The position numbers were made by a program, and so were the translations under genes. Below the pieces are notes generated by a model that searched no databases, had not been told where the DNA came from, and saw only the letters and a list, made by a program, of their open reading frames with translations. A stretch of 64,000 nt of DNA from Coriolopsis trogii (Eukaryota; Basidiomycota; Agaricomycetes; Polyporales; Polyporaceae): assembly GCA_020543525.1 (NCBI GenBank), contig JAHYIO010000031.1, positions 124,001-188,000 on the forward strand, written 5' to 3'. This document shows, in pieces, positions 9,943 through 20,329 of this stretch. Numbering within the stretch: the first letter of the stretch is position 1; each line of letters starts with the position of its first letter.

Positions 9943-11932
9943 ATGGCAAACCGCGGTAGTAGTGCGGCACCCGGGACGAGGAGCGCAAACTCGACACCTA
10001 GCGCCCGTGCCAGCGCGACAGTGCCGACTGGATCCTCGACAGGAAAATCGACCAAGAAACCCAAACCCGCTCCGTCGCACTTGCAGTATGCGGAGGCGGA
10101 GGAACTCGTCCCCGACATCGACGCCGCCTTGCAGTTTCTCAGAGAGCGTAGACTGGTCCCAGAAGGCGAAGGATCTCTAACGGAGGAGGCTCTGGTCACC
10201 GGCCTCCTGCACTTCGCCTGCGACACGTCCTCGGCACTCACGCGAACGGGCCTCGTGGCTTTCTCTCGACTGGCGAAAACGATCCTTACAAACCGGATGG
10301 AACACAGGGTCGTGGCGGCGGTGGCGGAACGAACGGAGGCGCAGATCGTCCCGCGACTGGACTCACAGGCGTCAACTATGGAGAAACAGCTGGACGCCCA
10401 CCTGGGTGGCCTTGTACGAGAAGTGGAAGGGGCGATTGGGGAGTTGGGCAGGGTCAAGAAGGGCGTTGAGGACGGATTGGCTAGACTGGAGGGCTTGCAG
10501 GTTGCAGTGGAAAAAGCCGTGGCAGGCCGTCGTGGTGAGTCCCCCGCCCCACCGTCTACGCTCACCCCCGAGACCGCCCCTGCACGCACGCAGCGGGCGG
10601 TCACTTGGGCAGAACATTTACAGCGTCAAGTGCTGGTGCGAGGGGTGGCATTGAAGGATACGGGCGGGGAGCAGCTGGCGGATAGGGAGGTGCTGGAGAA
10701 GGCCCGGCAATCGCTCGACCTCCTCGACAGGGAGGGGCTCACCGCCCCGAGCGGGGCCGCTTTCGAGACAGCACGAGTCTTGCAGCATGGGGACGTCGTC
10801 TTCACGGTCAGCAACAAGGAGACAGCCCGATGGTTACAAGGACCGGCGGTCAGGTCCTTCGCCAACAAGATGGGAACCGCCGCACGGCTCGTCGAGAGAC
10901 ACTACAAGCTGATAGCGGAGTACGTCCCGGTGGAGTTCGACCCCAGCAATGGCACCAACCTACGCGCCCTAGAGGAAGCGCATGGCATACGACCCGAGTC
11001 AATTTTGCAGGCGGCCTGGGTCAAACAGGTGGACCGCCGGCGTCCAGAGCAGAGGTTTGCATTCTTGTCGCTGACCTTTGATAGTGCACCCCAGGCGAAC
11101 ATCGCCATCAAGGGTTTGACCATTGCGGGCCGCAAAGTGCTTGTTCGGCGCGAGGTGGTGGAGCCCAAACGGTGCTTGAAGTGCCAGAGCTACGGCACGC
11201 ACTTCGCGAAGGAGTGCATCAGTAGTTTGGGAAATCTATTATGTTGTCTTATTTGCCCAAATAAGACAAGTAAGACGCTATAAGCCGTAAGCTTCAGCAC
11301 AGCCACCGGTGGCAAATAAGACACACACCAGCGCCTGACTTGTCCCATTCATAGCATCATGGATTCATGATAAAATCTCACGAAACTTGGTACGTCGATG
11401 CGGCCATATACTGCAAGACTCTCCACCAATTTTGGTGGCATTTCGCCCACAGACGCTTTGGTGGCGGGCGTCACATTCTGGCAGGGGAGTGAAATAAGAC
11501 AAATAAGCAAATAACAAATTTCCCGAACTACTGATGTGCCCGCAGGAGCTCGATACCTGCAGTACCTGCGCTGGAGCCCACCCCACGTCAAGATGCACGG
11601 TGACAGACCCGGTACGCTACCGCTGCGTAAACTGCAAGGAAGAGGGTCATGCGGCCTGGGACCGCTGCTGCCCGACCTTCCGGCGTCAGGTGAGCGTACA
11701 CTCGCAGCGCAGAGCGGATAACGGTTTTAGGTTCTTTGTGACGGACGACCCGGAGACGTGGGTCACGGACGAGGAGGCGCTTGCACTTGCTCCACCCTCC
11801 TCCACGTTATGGGCGCAGATCTCGCGCATGCTCGCTCCGAGCACTGGTAGCGCCCCGACGGGGCTTCGACAGACTCACATTGACAGGTTTCTGCGCCAGG
11901 CTGTTCAGCCCACTCCCACGCCGCGTGCATGA
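9943..11932 (+). pseudogene. LINE ORF1, gag-like protein, interrupted by a MITE
   Basis: Joining 9943-11216 to 11539-11932, which removes the insertion and one copy of TG, restores a 555-aa frame. The N-terminal half is Ala/Arg/Glu-rich with probable coiled coil. The C-terminal part has three zinc knuckles: CLKCQSYGTHFAKEC (split after the last Cys by the insertion), CSTCAGAHPTSRC and CVNCKEEGHAAWDRC. The protein would bind the LINE RNA. As it stands, the frame runs into the MITE and stops at 11283, losing knuckles 2 and 3. The stop overlaps the ORF2 start as ATGA (11929-11932). Confidence 0.9.
11217..11536. mobile_element. 320-bp MITE-like element inside LINE ORF1
   Basis: The ends form an imperfect inverted repeat beginning CATCAGTAGTTYGGGAAAT on both sides and continuing with scattered matches for about 40 bp. 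It is flanked by TG (11215-11216 and 11537-11538). Removing it plus one TG restores the ORF1 zinc knuckle exactly. There is no coding potential of note, and the interior is AT-richer than the LINE. The transposase family is not identified. Confidence 0.85.
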
Positions 11933-13817
11933 TGGAAGACGACCACACGCTACTCCGCATCTGGCAGCAGAACACCAACAAATCTCTCGACGCACAGCAG
12001 GATCTACTCCACAGGGCCTCGCCGGACGACTTCGACATCATCGCAATACAGGAGCCCTATCTTGACCGCAAGCTACACCTCTCACGCGCAAACCCCCGCT
12101 GGATACCGCTCTACCCTGCGGTGCCCGACCGCGACCGCTCGAGCCGCGTACGATCCCTTTTACTAGTCAACAAGAACATCTCCACGAACGCCTGGTCTCC
12201 CATACCTGTCGAGCACCCAGACATCACCGCAGTTTCCATACGATCGGGCCACGGTGTGGTGCATCTTTTCAACCTCTATGTTGATGGCCACTTCGACTCG
12301 GCGATTCATGCAGCAGCGCGTGCAGTGCAGAAGCTGTACCGAGGCGGGCAAGATGACCAGCATGTCGTGTGGCTTGGAGACTTCAATCGACACCACCCAT
12401 CGTGGGACAACCCAGCCAACACTCACCTTTTCACACGACGCAACACGGAGCGAGCCGAGCTCCTTCTACGGCGATTGGCAGACATTGATCTTGCCATGGC
12501 TCTGCCGCCATCGATTCCGACGTTGGAGGCCACCCGCACTAAAAACCTCACCCGACCGGACAACGTCTTCTGCTCTGAGGACCTTCTAGAGAGGCTACGC
12601 TCCTGCTCAGTAGTCCCAGAACTCCGCCCAGTTTGCACTGACCATTTTCCGATTCTCACAGTTCTCGAAGTACCGACTGCTCGAGCAGTAACACACATCC
12701 GCCGCGACTTTTGGCAGGTGGATTGGGAGGCATTTAACTCTACGCTAAGTGATCGCATGGGCGCACGACCGCTTCAGAGCGAGATTCGCTCACAGGAGTG
12801 TTTCGACCAAGTCCTACATGCACTGATGGCAGACTTACAGGCGACCATAGACGAACATGTTCCGCTCGCACGCGAGACTCCTTACACAAAGCGCTGGTGG
12901 TCGAAAGCACTCAGCAAGTTGCGCGCGAAGAAGGAACACCTCGCACGGCTTTCTTATAGGCATCGGGCAGATGCGAAGCATCCAATCCACGCTGAGTACC
13001 ACCTGTTCCGCAACCGCTACACTGACGAGATTCGTGCAGCGAAGAAAGACCACTGGCAAGCGTGGATTGACTCCATAGAGCCGGGTTCCAAGTCGCTATG
13101 GGATGCTAACAATTTCCTAAAAGCAGGTGTGACAGATGGCGGTGGTGCTCGTATCCCACCTATCAGGGTGGAGAGGCCTGGTGGGCGTCAGGAGCTGCTC
13201 ATGACGAATGCCGACAAGGGCACGGAGTTCTACAACACCTTCTTCTTACCACCCAGCACAGTACCCATCCCAGCCCCAGCTTACCCGCCACCGCGTTTCC
13301 GATTTCGTCCAATTACTGATGCCCAAGTGCGCCAGGCGATTCATGGACTACGTGCATTTAAGGCACCAGGACCGGACGCCATCCCGAACGAGGTGTACAA
13401 ACACTGTGCAGAAACTCTGGTACCGACACTGGGCCACCTGTTCAGGGCCACGTTTGCACTGGGCTACTACCCCGATCAGTGGCAGATCTCCGACACGGTT
13501 GTTCTCAAGAAACCCGGCAAATCCGACTACTCTGTGGCCAAGTCATAGCGCCCAATTGCCCTGCTGAACTGCATGTCAAAAATCTTGTCCCGGTGCGTGG
13601 CGGACGTGCTGGTCTTTGAGGCTGAATGCCACTCCCTGCTAGCGAATTTCCAGTTTGGTGGGCGGGCAGGATGAACCACTTCAGACTCAATCCACCTGGT
13701 TACAAAGACAGTCAAGGACGCATGGCGCCGTGGCAATTGTGCATCCATCATCTTCCTAGACATCAAATCAGCCTTTCCGGCAGCATCTCCGGAGCGGCTG
13801 TACCACAACCTTCGCAT

Positions 13818-13822
13818 GCGTG
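13818..13822. repeat. Left target-site duplication of the copia element
   Basis: GCGTG, repeated at 20325-20329. Removing one copy rejoins LINE ORF2 in frame (NLRMR-GVPVEYV). Confidence 0.95.
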
Positions 13823-14155
13823 TGTTGACATTCTGGATTTACGGCTCTACCGGTCCGGAGTTGTGCACACAACCTTTGTATGGTCATGTTTACCTATGTT
13901 TAGATAGCGCTTACTATAGGCTGTGTTTCTACTTACCATATACGGTTTTCTCTACGAAACTACTGTACATTCCCATGACCATATGGTTCCCTTGTCTTCC
14001 TGTGCGTTCTACAATGCACCGGAACATTCTAGACCTTATGTCTTACTCAGAATACTCTCAGCTCTTACTCATACGCCGAGTACGGACTCTTACTCATCGC
14101 TCTATGGTTAACATGTGACTGCTTCATTCGCTTACTCATGCACTCCTCTCTCCAG

Positions 14156-14164
14156 TATATAAGG
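14156..14164 (+). promoter_or_regulatory. TATA box of the LTR promoter
   Basis: TATATAAGG. Transcription would be expected to start about 25-35 bp downstream, near 14185-14195, just ahead of the repeated leader block. Confidence 0.7.
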
Positions 14165-14190
14165 CAGTCTGTTTGCCCCTCTGCTCTTCA

Positions 14191-14357
14191 GTCGTTCGCT
14201 CACTGACTGAAGAGTAAGTCTCACTCATTACTTATGCTCTACTACACTTTACTTACTAGTACTTGTAGTCTCTCTTTGTGTGACTTACAGGTACTAAACT
14301 ATGCAATATAGTCGTTCGCTCACTGACTGAAGATCTCTCTTTGTGTGACTTACAGGT
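14191..14357 (+). repeat. LTR leader block: intron-like segment plus spliced-form second copy
   Basis: Copy 1 is 14191-14213 followed by a 55-nt GTAAGT...TTGTAG segment (14214-14268) and then 14269-14292. Copy 2 (14311-14357) carries the same two flanks joined directly, with the 55 nt missing exactly at the GT/AG borders. The same arrangement is present in the 3' LTR (offset +5935). Confidence 0.9.
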
Positions 14358-14389
14358 CGCTCCAAGCCTTCCAGGTTCAGAGTTCATCA

Positions 14390-14406
14390 GGTTATGAGCC
14401 CTGCGC
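14390..14406 (+). promoter_or_regulatory. Primer-binding site, initiator tRNA-Met anticodon arm
   Basis: GGTTATGAGCCCTGCGC directly follows the 5' LTR. Its complement GCGCAGGGCTCATAACC contains the CAT anticodon and equals the anticodon-arm region of initiator tRNA-Met as I know it from yeast. The primer would be a 5' half-tRNA cut in the anticodon arm, as known for Drosophila copia and yeast Ty5. Confidence 0.85.
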
Positions 14407-14893
14407 TCTAATCGGTTGCTTCTCTGTCGACACCTCTGCGCGCAACTCTTAGTACGTCGACTCTCTGCCCGTGCATCCCACTTTCCTACTCTCTTGACTG
14501 TGCCCGCCGACACTGCTGCCAGGGGGACATTTCTGCGCTCGTGACGCAGCCCTGAGCGCTTCGTAGTCAGTCTCTAGTCTACTATCGTTGTAACACCTGT
14601 TGTGCTCTTGAGGCACCTGGGTGATTCAGGCATCCCTCAGCCAGGCCACGCACTTGCGCCCGCCAGCTGTTGTACCCGGGGTGGTTAGCACCTTTGGACC
14701 GGAGGACAACCGTTCGGACCCTCCTTACGATACCTTTTTGCCTCGATAGTTACTATAGTGTTTCTTGGGCACAGTTGGCGACTTCTACCCGGATTGTCGG
14801 TAATTTCGGCTTACTGGCTCTCTGGTTCACCTCAAAAGGTGCCCCTGTCCACCTTCCTCGCACGTGGCACGTCAATCATCGCGTATACTTTGA

Positions 14894-15280
14894 ACCACCG
14901 TTCTGGAGCCGACTCTTCCAGCATCTCCTCATTCCTCTGAGTCTGAAGTCGAGGACATCGTTGATACTTCGACAGAAGCATCCTCTGACAGCTCAGGCAA
15001 CGAGGAATCCTGCGAGGATCTTCCGCACGTTTGGGACTCTGACGAACAAGTCGACGCCCACCTTCAAAGTGACGGTTGGTACAATTGTGCCGTGAGCCCC
15101 TGTCCTCATCGGTACAACAACGTTGCTTTACCGGAAGACCCCACATCGTTCGCTTGGCAACCTATCTCTCCCTACCAAGCAGACGAGGAGTTTCTTGCTG
15201 GAGTCAACAACAGCTCTTCCAGTCGCATCCGATACACCCTACGACACACCACTTGTCGTAGCGCTTCCTCTCGCCTCTAA
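14894..15280 (+). other. Acidic open frame in the copia leader, no ATG
   Basis: Open from 14894 to a stop at about 15280. It encodes a Ser/Glu/Asp-rich stretch (SSESEVEDIVD, WDSDEQVDAH) then WQPISPYQADEEFLAGV. It lacks an ATG and overlaps the frame that later becomes gag. It may be part of a longer ancestral N-terminus or be joined by splicing; undecided. Confidence 0.35.
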
Positions 15281-15443
15281 CACCCCATACGACACCCCTC
15301 TCGTCGCATCTCCGCATCTCTCTCCAATTGAAACTCTCCCTCCTCCTCTCGTCACTGCGCTTCCATCTGTTGCGCCTATATCCTTCACTCTTGACTTCGA
15401 CGACAAGGATTATCTCCACTCTTCTCAGTACCTGCTTTCAATC

Positions 15444-18400
15444 ATGGGAGACGTCAAGATCGACTCGATCCCTATCCTTTCTTCGGCGAACCAGTACAAT
15501 GACTGGGCTGCAAAGCTCAAGGGGTACTTCATCTTCATGGGCTGTTGGGAGATTGTCGAAGGCACCAAGACTGAGCCCTCTCCTGCCGGTACCACCGCCA
15601 CTGGCGGAACTAGTCGCCATAGAGGCATGGCAGAAGCTCAATGGGCAGGCTCGCGGCATGATGTATATGCGGGTCTCACCGAACTTCCACTACGTCCTCG
15701 ATGCGAAGGTTCCGGGTCAAGGTGGTGCTGCTCCTCGTACTATGACAGCCGCTGAGACCTGGGGCGCCATCAAGACGAAGTTTGGCACGCCCAACAGTGC
15801 TCACGTCTGGGGCATGTTCGAGTCGCTCGTTGCAGAGCCTCGCATGAACGATTCAAAGCCTCTCCAGGACCAGATGATGAAGATCATCAACCGCCTTCGC
15901 GACATCGATAGCAACGGCGTCAAGCTCAGCGAGACCATGCAGGCTCTCCTGTTGCTGTCAAAGGTCCCCGAGTCCTACCAGTCCATGGTTTCTGCGCTAA
16001 TGGCTATTACGGACATCGACAAGGTCACCCTCGACGACATCCAGTTGAAGACCTTGGCCGAGGAGTCATTGCGCAAGAACGGACAGTCCGCCAACAAGGT
16101 CTCCCAGACCAAGCCGAAGCCTAAGGGTCCTTGCTCCTTCTGTGGCGGTAGTTCTCACCACGAGTCCAACTGCTACAAGAAGCATCCAGACAAGCGTCCC
16201 AAGGGCAAGAAGAAGGAGAAGGAGAGGGATAAGGACAAGGACAAGGGGAAGAACAAGGACACTACTTCTCATAGCCATGCACATGTCGTCTCTGAGTCTG
16301 TATCAGCTGTAAACGTACTTTCGGGTCCCTCGAACATCGCTGCTTCTTTCTATGATGAGGCTATGGCCTCGGACAGCTCGAAGTGGACCATGTGGCTTAT
16401 GGACTCAGGAGCCTCTCAACATATCACCGGCGACATGTCTGACTTTTCTACCTACCAGCCTTTTGAGACCACTGTTCCCTTTGGAACGGCTGCGTCAGGT
16501 GAAAGTAGTGTTATCCATGCGCTTGGATCGGGAACGGTTGAAGGGATCGCGTACATCGATAATCAGAGCGTCCCAGTCACCTTCAACAACGTCTACTACA
16601 TCCCGCATGTGGAAGGTCGTCTTTTCTCGACGGGCTCCATCGAGCGCAATGGTTATTCCTTGTTCCAAGGCGAAGGTCGCATGTGTATCTTTGACAAGCT
16701 ACCTGATGGTGCTGTCAAACATGGTTCGATGATTCGTATCATGGGTCGAAAGATCCTTGAGGCGAGGTACAACCCGAATAGCAACACGTACTGGACGCTC
16801 CTCGAACTCCGTAATGGTCAGCGTGTCCACCTCAATGTCCGTCGCTTCAAGACCTGGCATCGTCGCTTTGGTCATGCGGGCAAGGACGTGGTACGTCATC
16901 TTCCTAAGAACACCAAGGGAGTTGATGCCGTTGATCCTGCGGATGAAGAGCCATGTGACGGATGTGCCTTTGGCAAATCCACTCGCGCCCCCTTTCCACC
17001 TTCTGAGAAGCGTGCGACTGAAGTTCTCGAGCTCATCCATACAGATCTCGATGGACCGATGCGTACTCAGGCTATCGGAGGATGGAAGTATTTTGCCGGT
17101 TTCATTGACGATTACTCTGGTCTTGCTCGCGCCTACTACCTTAAGCACAAGTCGGACGCTGTTAAAGCATTCCTCGACTATAAGGCATGGGCTGAGACTC
17201 AGACCGGTAAAAAGATCAAGAAAGTCCGCTCTGATCGAGGGGGGGAATACACGTCTAGCGAGTTCAGCGAGCTTCTTCGTTCGCATGGCATCGAGCACCA
17301 GAAGACAGTTGCGGGTTCACCTCAACAGAATGGACGTGCTGAACGCTGGAACCGTACCATCACCGAGAAGGCTTTGTGTATGTTACATCAGGCTGGACTT
17401 AGTCACGGTTTCTGGCAACTTGCCATCGATGCAGCCGTTCATATCTACAATCGTCAACCTATGCGACGACACAAATGGCAATGCCCTATCACGTTGTGGG
17501 ACGGTACCATACCGGACGTTTCCTACTTCCGCGTGTTTGGGTGCAAAGCCTTTGTGCATGTGCAGAAGGCGAAGCGCGAAGGGAAGCTTGACAAGAAGGC
17601 AGTCGAGATGATCTTCGTGGGGTATGAGCAGGGTTCCAAGGGGTATCGTTTTTGGAATCCGGCCACCCGTTCTATCGTCGTGTCCCGCGATGTAACATTC
17701 GATGAAGAGTCTTTCCCTGCACGAAAACTTCCTGGCAATCAACCTGTCGCCCCCAGTGATAATCCGTTTGTGAATGACCAGTCGGATGAGTCCTCGAACG
17801 ACGACTCTGACTTGGTCGATCCCAACGACATCCTGGACATTCCCCTTCCCATTCCGCTTGATGTCCCACCACCGCTTGATCACTCTGTAGACGATGATGC
17901 GCCTGAAGCACCTGCTCCGGCTAATGCCCCTGATCGTCCTCCAACACCACCGCCTGTTCCTGCTCCTCATCCTCCTCACCGTCGTGGTCGTAAGAGACCA
18001 GTGGGAGATAATCAGCCTAGCATTGCTCGTGACCGTCCTTGCCGTGACAAAGCAGGCATTCCCCACCCGAGTAGGATTCAGGACAACATCTACGGTGACG
18101 AGAACCCGGTTCATGTCGACGCTCGGACAGATCCGGATGGAGATCAGTGGGAGGCAGAGACTTTCCTTGCTTTTCTCGCTGCTGCTCAGTCAAAAGCTGG
18201 TATTCCTCAATCCCACAAGGAGGCCATGCGATCGCCTGATGCTCCTAAGTGGCGCGAAGCTGAGAAGTCGGAGTATGACTCGCTCATCGAGAACAGGACC
18301 TGGGTACTTGTTCCTCGTCCTAAAGGTCGACACGTCGTCTCAAACCGCTGGGTTTATGACATTAAACATGATGGGCGGTATAAAGCTCGTCTTGTTGCTC

Positions 18401-19746
18401 GCGGTTTTACTCAAGTATGGGGTGAGGACTATCACGAGACGTTCTCTCCGGTTGCGCGGTTCGAGTCTATCCGGTATCTTCTTGCGCATGCTGCGCTTGA
18501 GGACTGGGACATCGAATCTATGGATGTCAAGACCGCGTTTCTGAATGGCGATCTCGAAGAAGAGATCTACATGGAACAGCCCGAAGGCTGGGTCGTTCCT
18601 GGGAAGGAAGACCACGTCTGTCTGCTCAAAAAGGCTATCTATGGTCTTAAACAGGTGTCACGTCAATGGAATGCGAAGATTCATCAGTCGCTTCTTGACT
18701 TGGGATTCCAACGGACCTATTCTGATGCCGGGATCTACGTATATCGGCGACAAGGGGGGGAACACGTAACGATTGTCATACTCTATGTCGACGATCTACT
18801 TCTCATCGGCGATCAGTCTAGTCACATCAAGCACGTCAAGCGCTCTCTCTCTAAGCAGTACAAGATGACGGACTTGGGACCAGTCAAGCGCTTCCTTGGT
18901 CTTCGCATCACTCGAGATCGTTCTACTCGAACACTCGACATCGACCAGGAAGAGTATATCCAGTCTGTCCTTGAGCGTTTCCAGATGGCTGACTGTAAAC
19001 CGTCGCGTACTCCTCTCCCTGCTGGTGCTGTTTTGGTGAAAACCGATCAGCCCGCTTCCGATTCATTCAGGCAACGCTACCAGAGTCTTATTGGCAGTCT
19101 TTTGTACGCCATGCTCGGGACGCGCCCTGATATTGCTTTCGCTGTCACACGGTTATCCAAGTACAATGCCAATCCCTCTGAAGCGCACATGAACTATGCC
19201 AAGTATGTCCTGCGTTACCTTCAGGGAACAAAGGCGTACCGGCTGCGCTACAAGGGAGCGTCTAATGACGGTCTGATTTCGTACTCAGATTCGGACTGGG
19301 CGGAAGACCGTGATGATCGGCACTCAACCTCTGGCTTTGTCTTCTTGATGGCAGGTGGTGCTGTATCGTGGGCATCGAGGCGTCAGCCTACCATTTCGCT
19401 CTCCTCGACCGAGGCGGAATATAAAGCGGCCTCCGACACTTGTCGTCAGTTGGCATGGCTGAGGACCTTCGGCAATGAACTCGGAGATGACGTGACTGAT
19501 CCGACGCCTTTGTGTCTCGACAACCAAGGCTCGATCTTCTTGTCTGTCAATCCAGTCATTGACCGTCGTACCAAGCACATAGAGATCCGTTATCACTTCA
19601 TTCGTGAACAGGTCGAGATGGGATCTGTCGAGATCTACTATGTCGCTTCTGAGGACCAATTGGCCGACCCCCTCACGAAGAACGTGCCTTACTCCAATCA
19701 GGCCAAATTCGTTGAGGAGATAGGTCTTGTGTCCGTTGCATCTTGA
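15444..19746 (+). CDS. Copia gag-pol polyprotein, frameshifted in gag
   Basis: Gag begins at 15444 (MGDVKIDSIPILSS) and moves +1 between about 15590 and 15610 into the long frame that ends at 19746. Domains: gag UBN2-like; zinc knuckle CSFCGGSSHHESNC (about 16132); aspartic protease WLMDSGASQHI (about 16392); integrase HHCC then D,D35E (IHTDLDGP, VRSDRGGEYT, QNGRAERWN); RT with YVDD (about 18784); RNase H with SDSDWAED, STEAEY and HIEIRYHFIREQ. All pol catalytic residues look present. The gag shift has no plausible intron (only 26 nt between GT and AG), so it is either a mutation or a real +1 shift. Confidence 0.93.
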
Positions 19747-19757
19747 ACGAGTGGGAG
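19746..19757 (+). promoter_or_regulatory. Polypurine tract of copia
   Basis: The run AACGAGTGGGAG ends directly at the 3' LTR and is the expected plus-strand primer position. Confidence 0.7.
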
Positions 19758-20324
19758 TGTTGACATTCTGGATTTACGGCTCTACCGGTCCGGAGTTGTG
19801 CACACAACCTTTGTATGGTCATGTTTACCTATGTTTAGATAGCGCTTACTATAGGCTGTGTTTCTACTTACCATATACGGTTTTCTCTACGAAACTACTG
19901 TACATTCCCATGACCATATGGTTCCCTTGTCTTCCTGTGCGTTCTACAATGCACCGGAACATTCTAGACCTTATGTCTTACTCAGAATACTCTCAGCTCT
20001 TACTCATACGCCGAGTACGGACTCTTACTCATCGCTCTATGGTTAACATGTGACTGCTTCATTCGCTTACTCATGCACTCCTCTCTCCAGTATATAAGGC
20101 AGTCTGTTTGCCCCTCTGCTCTTCAGTCGTTCGCTCACTGACTGAAGAGTAAGTCTCACTCATTACTTATGCTCTACTACACTTTACTTACTAGTACTTG
20201 TAGTCTCTCTTTGTGTGACTTACAGGTACTAAACTATGCAATATAGTCGTTCGCTCACTGACTGAAGATCTCTCTTTGTGTGACTTACAGGTCGCTCCAA
20301 GCCTTCCAGGTTCAGAGTTCATCA
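19758..20324 (+). repeat. 3' LTR of copia element
   Basis: 567 bp, same as 13823-14389 on reading. Followed by the GCGTG duplication at 20325-20329. Confidence 0.96.
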
Positions 20325-20329
20325 GCGTG
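20325..20329. repeat. Right target-site duplication of the copia element
   Basis: GCGTG, the partner of 13818-13822. Confidence 0.95.

Larger units (their letters stand above)
13823..14389 (+). repeat. 5' LTR of copia element
   Basis: Starts TGTTGACATT and ends GTTCATCA. It holds a TATA box and an intron-like segment with a duplicated, spliced-form copy of its flanks (separate entries). No difference from the 3' LTR was seen on reading. Confidence 0.96.
13823..20324 (+). mobile_element. Complete Ty1/copia LTR retrotransposon, 6502 bp
   Basis: Two 567-bp LTRs bounded by TG...CA, a 5-bp target duplication, a tRNA-derived primer-binding site, a purine tract and a gag-pol frame. Domain order protease-integrase-RT-RNase H defines the copia superfamily. 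The LTRs appear identical on reading, which suggests a recent insertion, more recent than the LINE it sits in. A frame change in gag (see the gag-pol entry) suggests this copy may not make a complete polyprotein. Confidence 0.96.

Noticed and set aside
11215..11550. Considered the MITE as an intron-making element (GT before it, CAG after it)
   Set aside because: Splicing GT at 11214 to the CAG before GAGCTC would shift the ORF1 frame, whereas removing a TG-flanked 320-bp element restores it exactly.
13816..14118. Open frames inside both LTRs (about 100 codons, present twice)
   Set aside because: They lie in U3, end near the TATA box and show no coding character; duplicates only because the LTRs are duplicates.
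14384..14410. Possible tRNA gene fragment after the 5' LTR
   Set aside because: Only the anticodon-arm complement is present, at the position and orientation of a primer-binding site; no cloverleaf.
13823..20324. Direct repeats that might suggest a CRISPR or satellite
   Set aside because: There are two copies only, flanking gag-pol with a PBS and PPT: LTRs.
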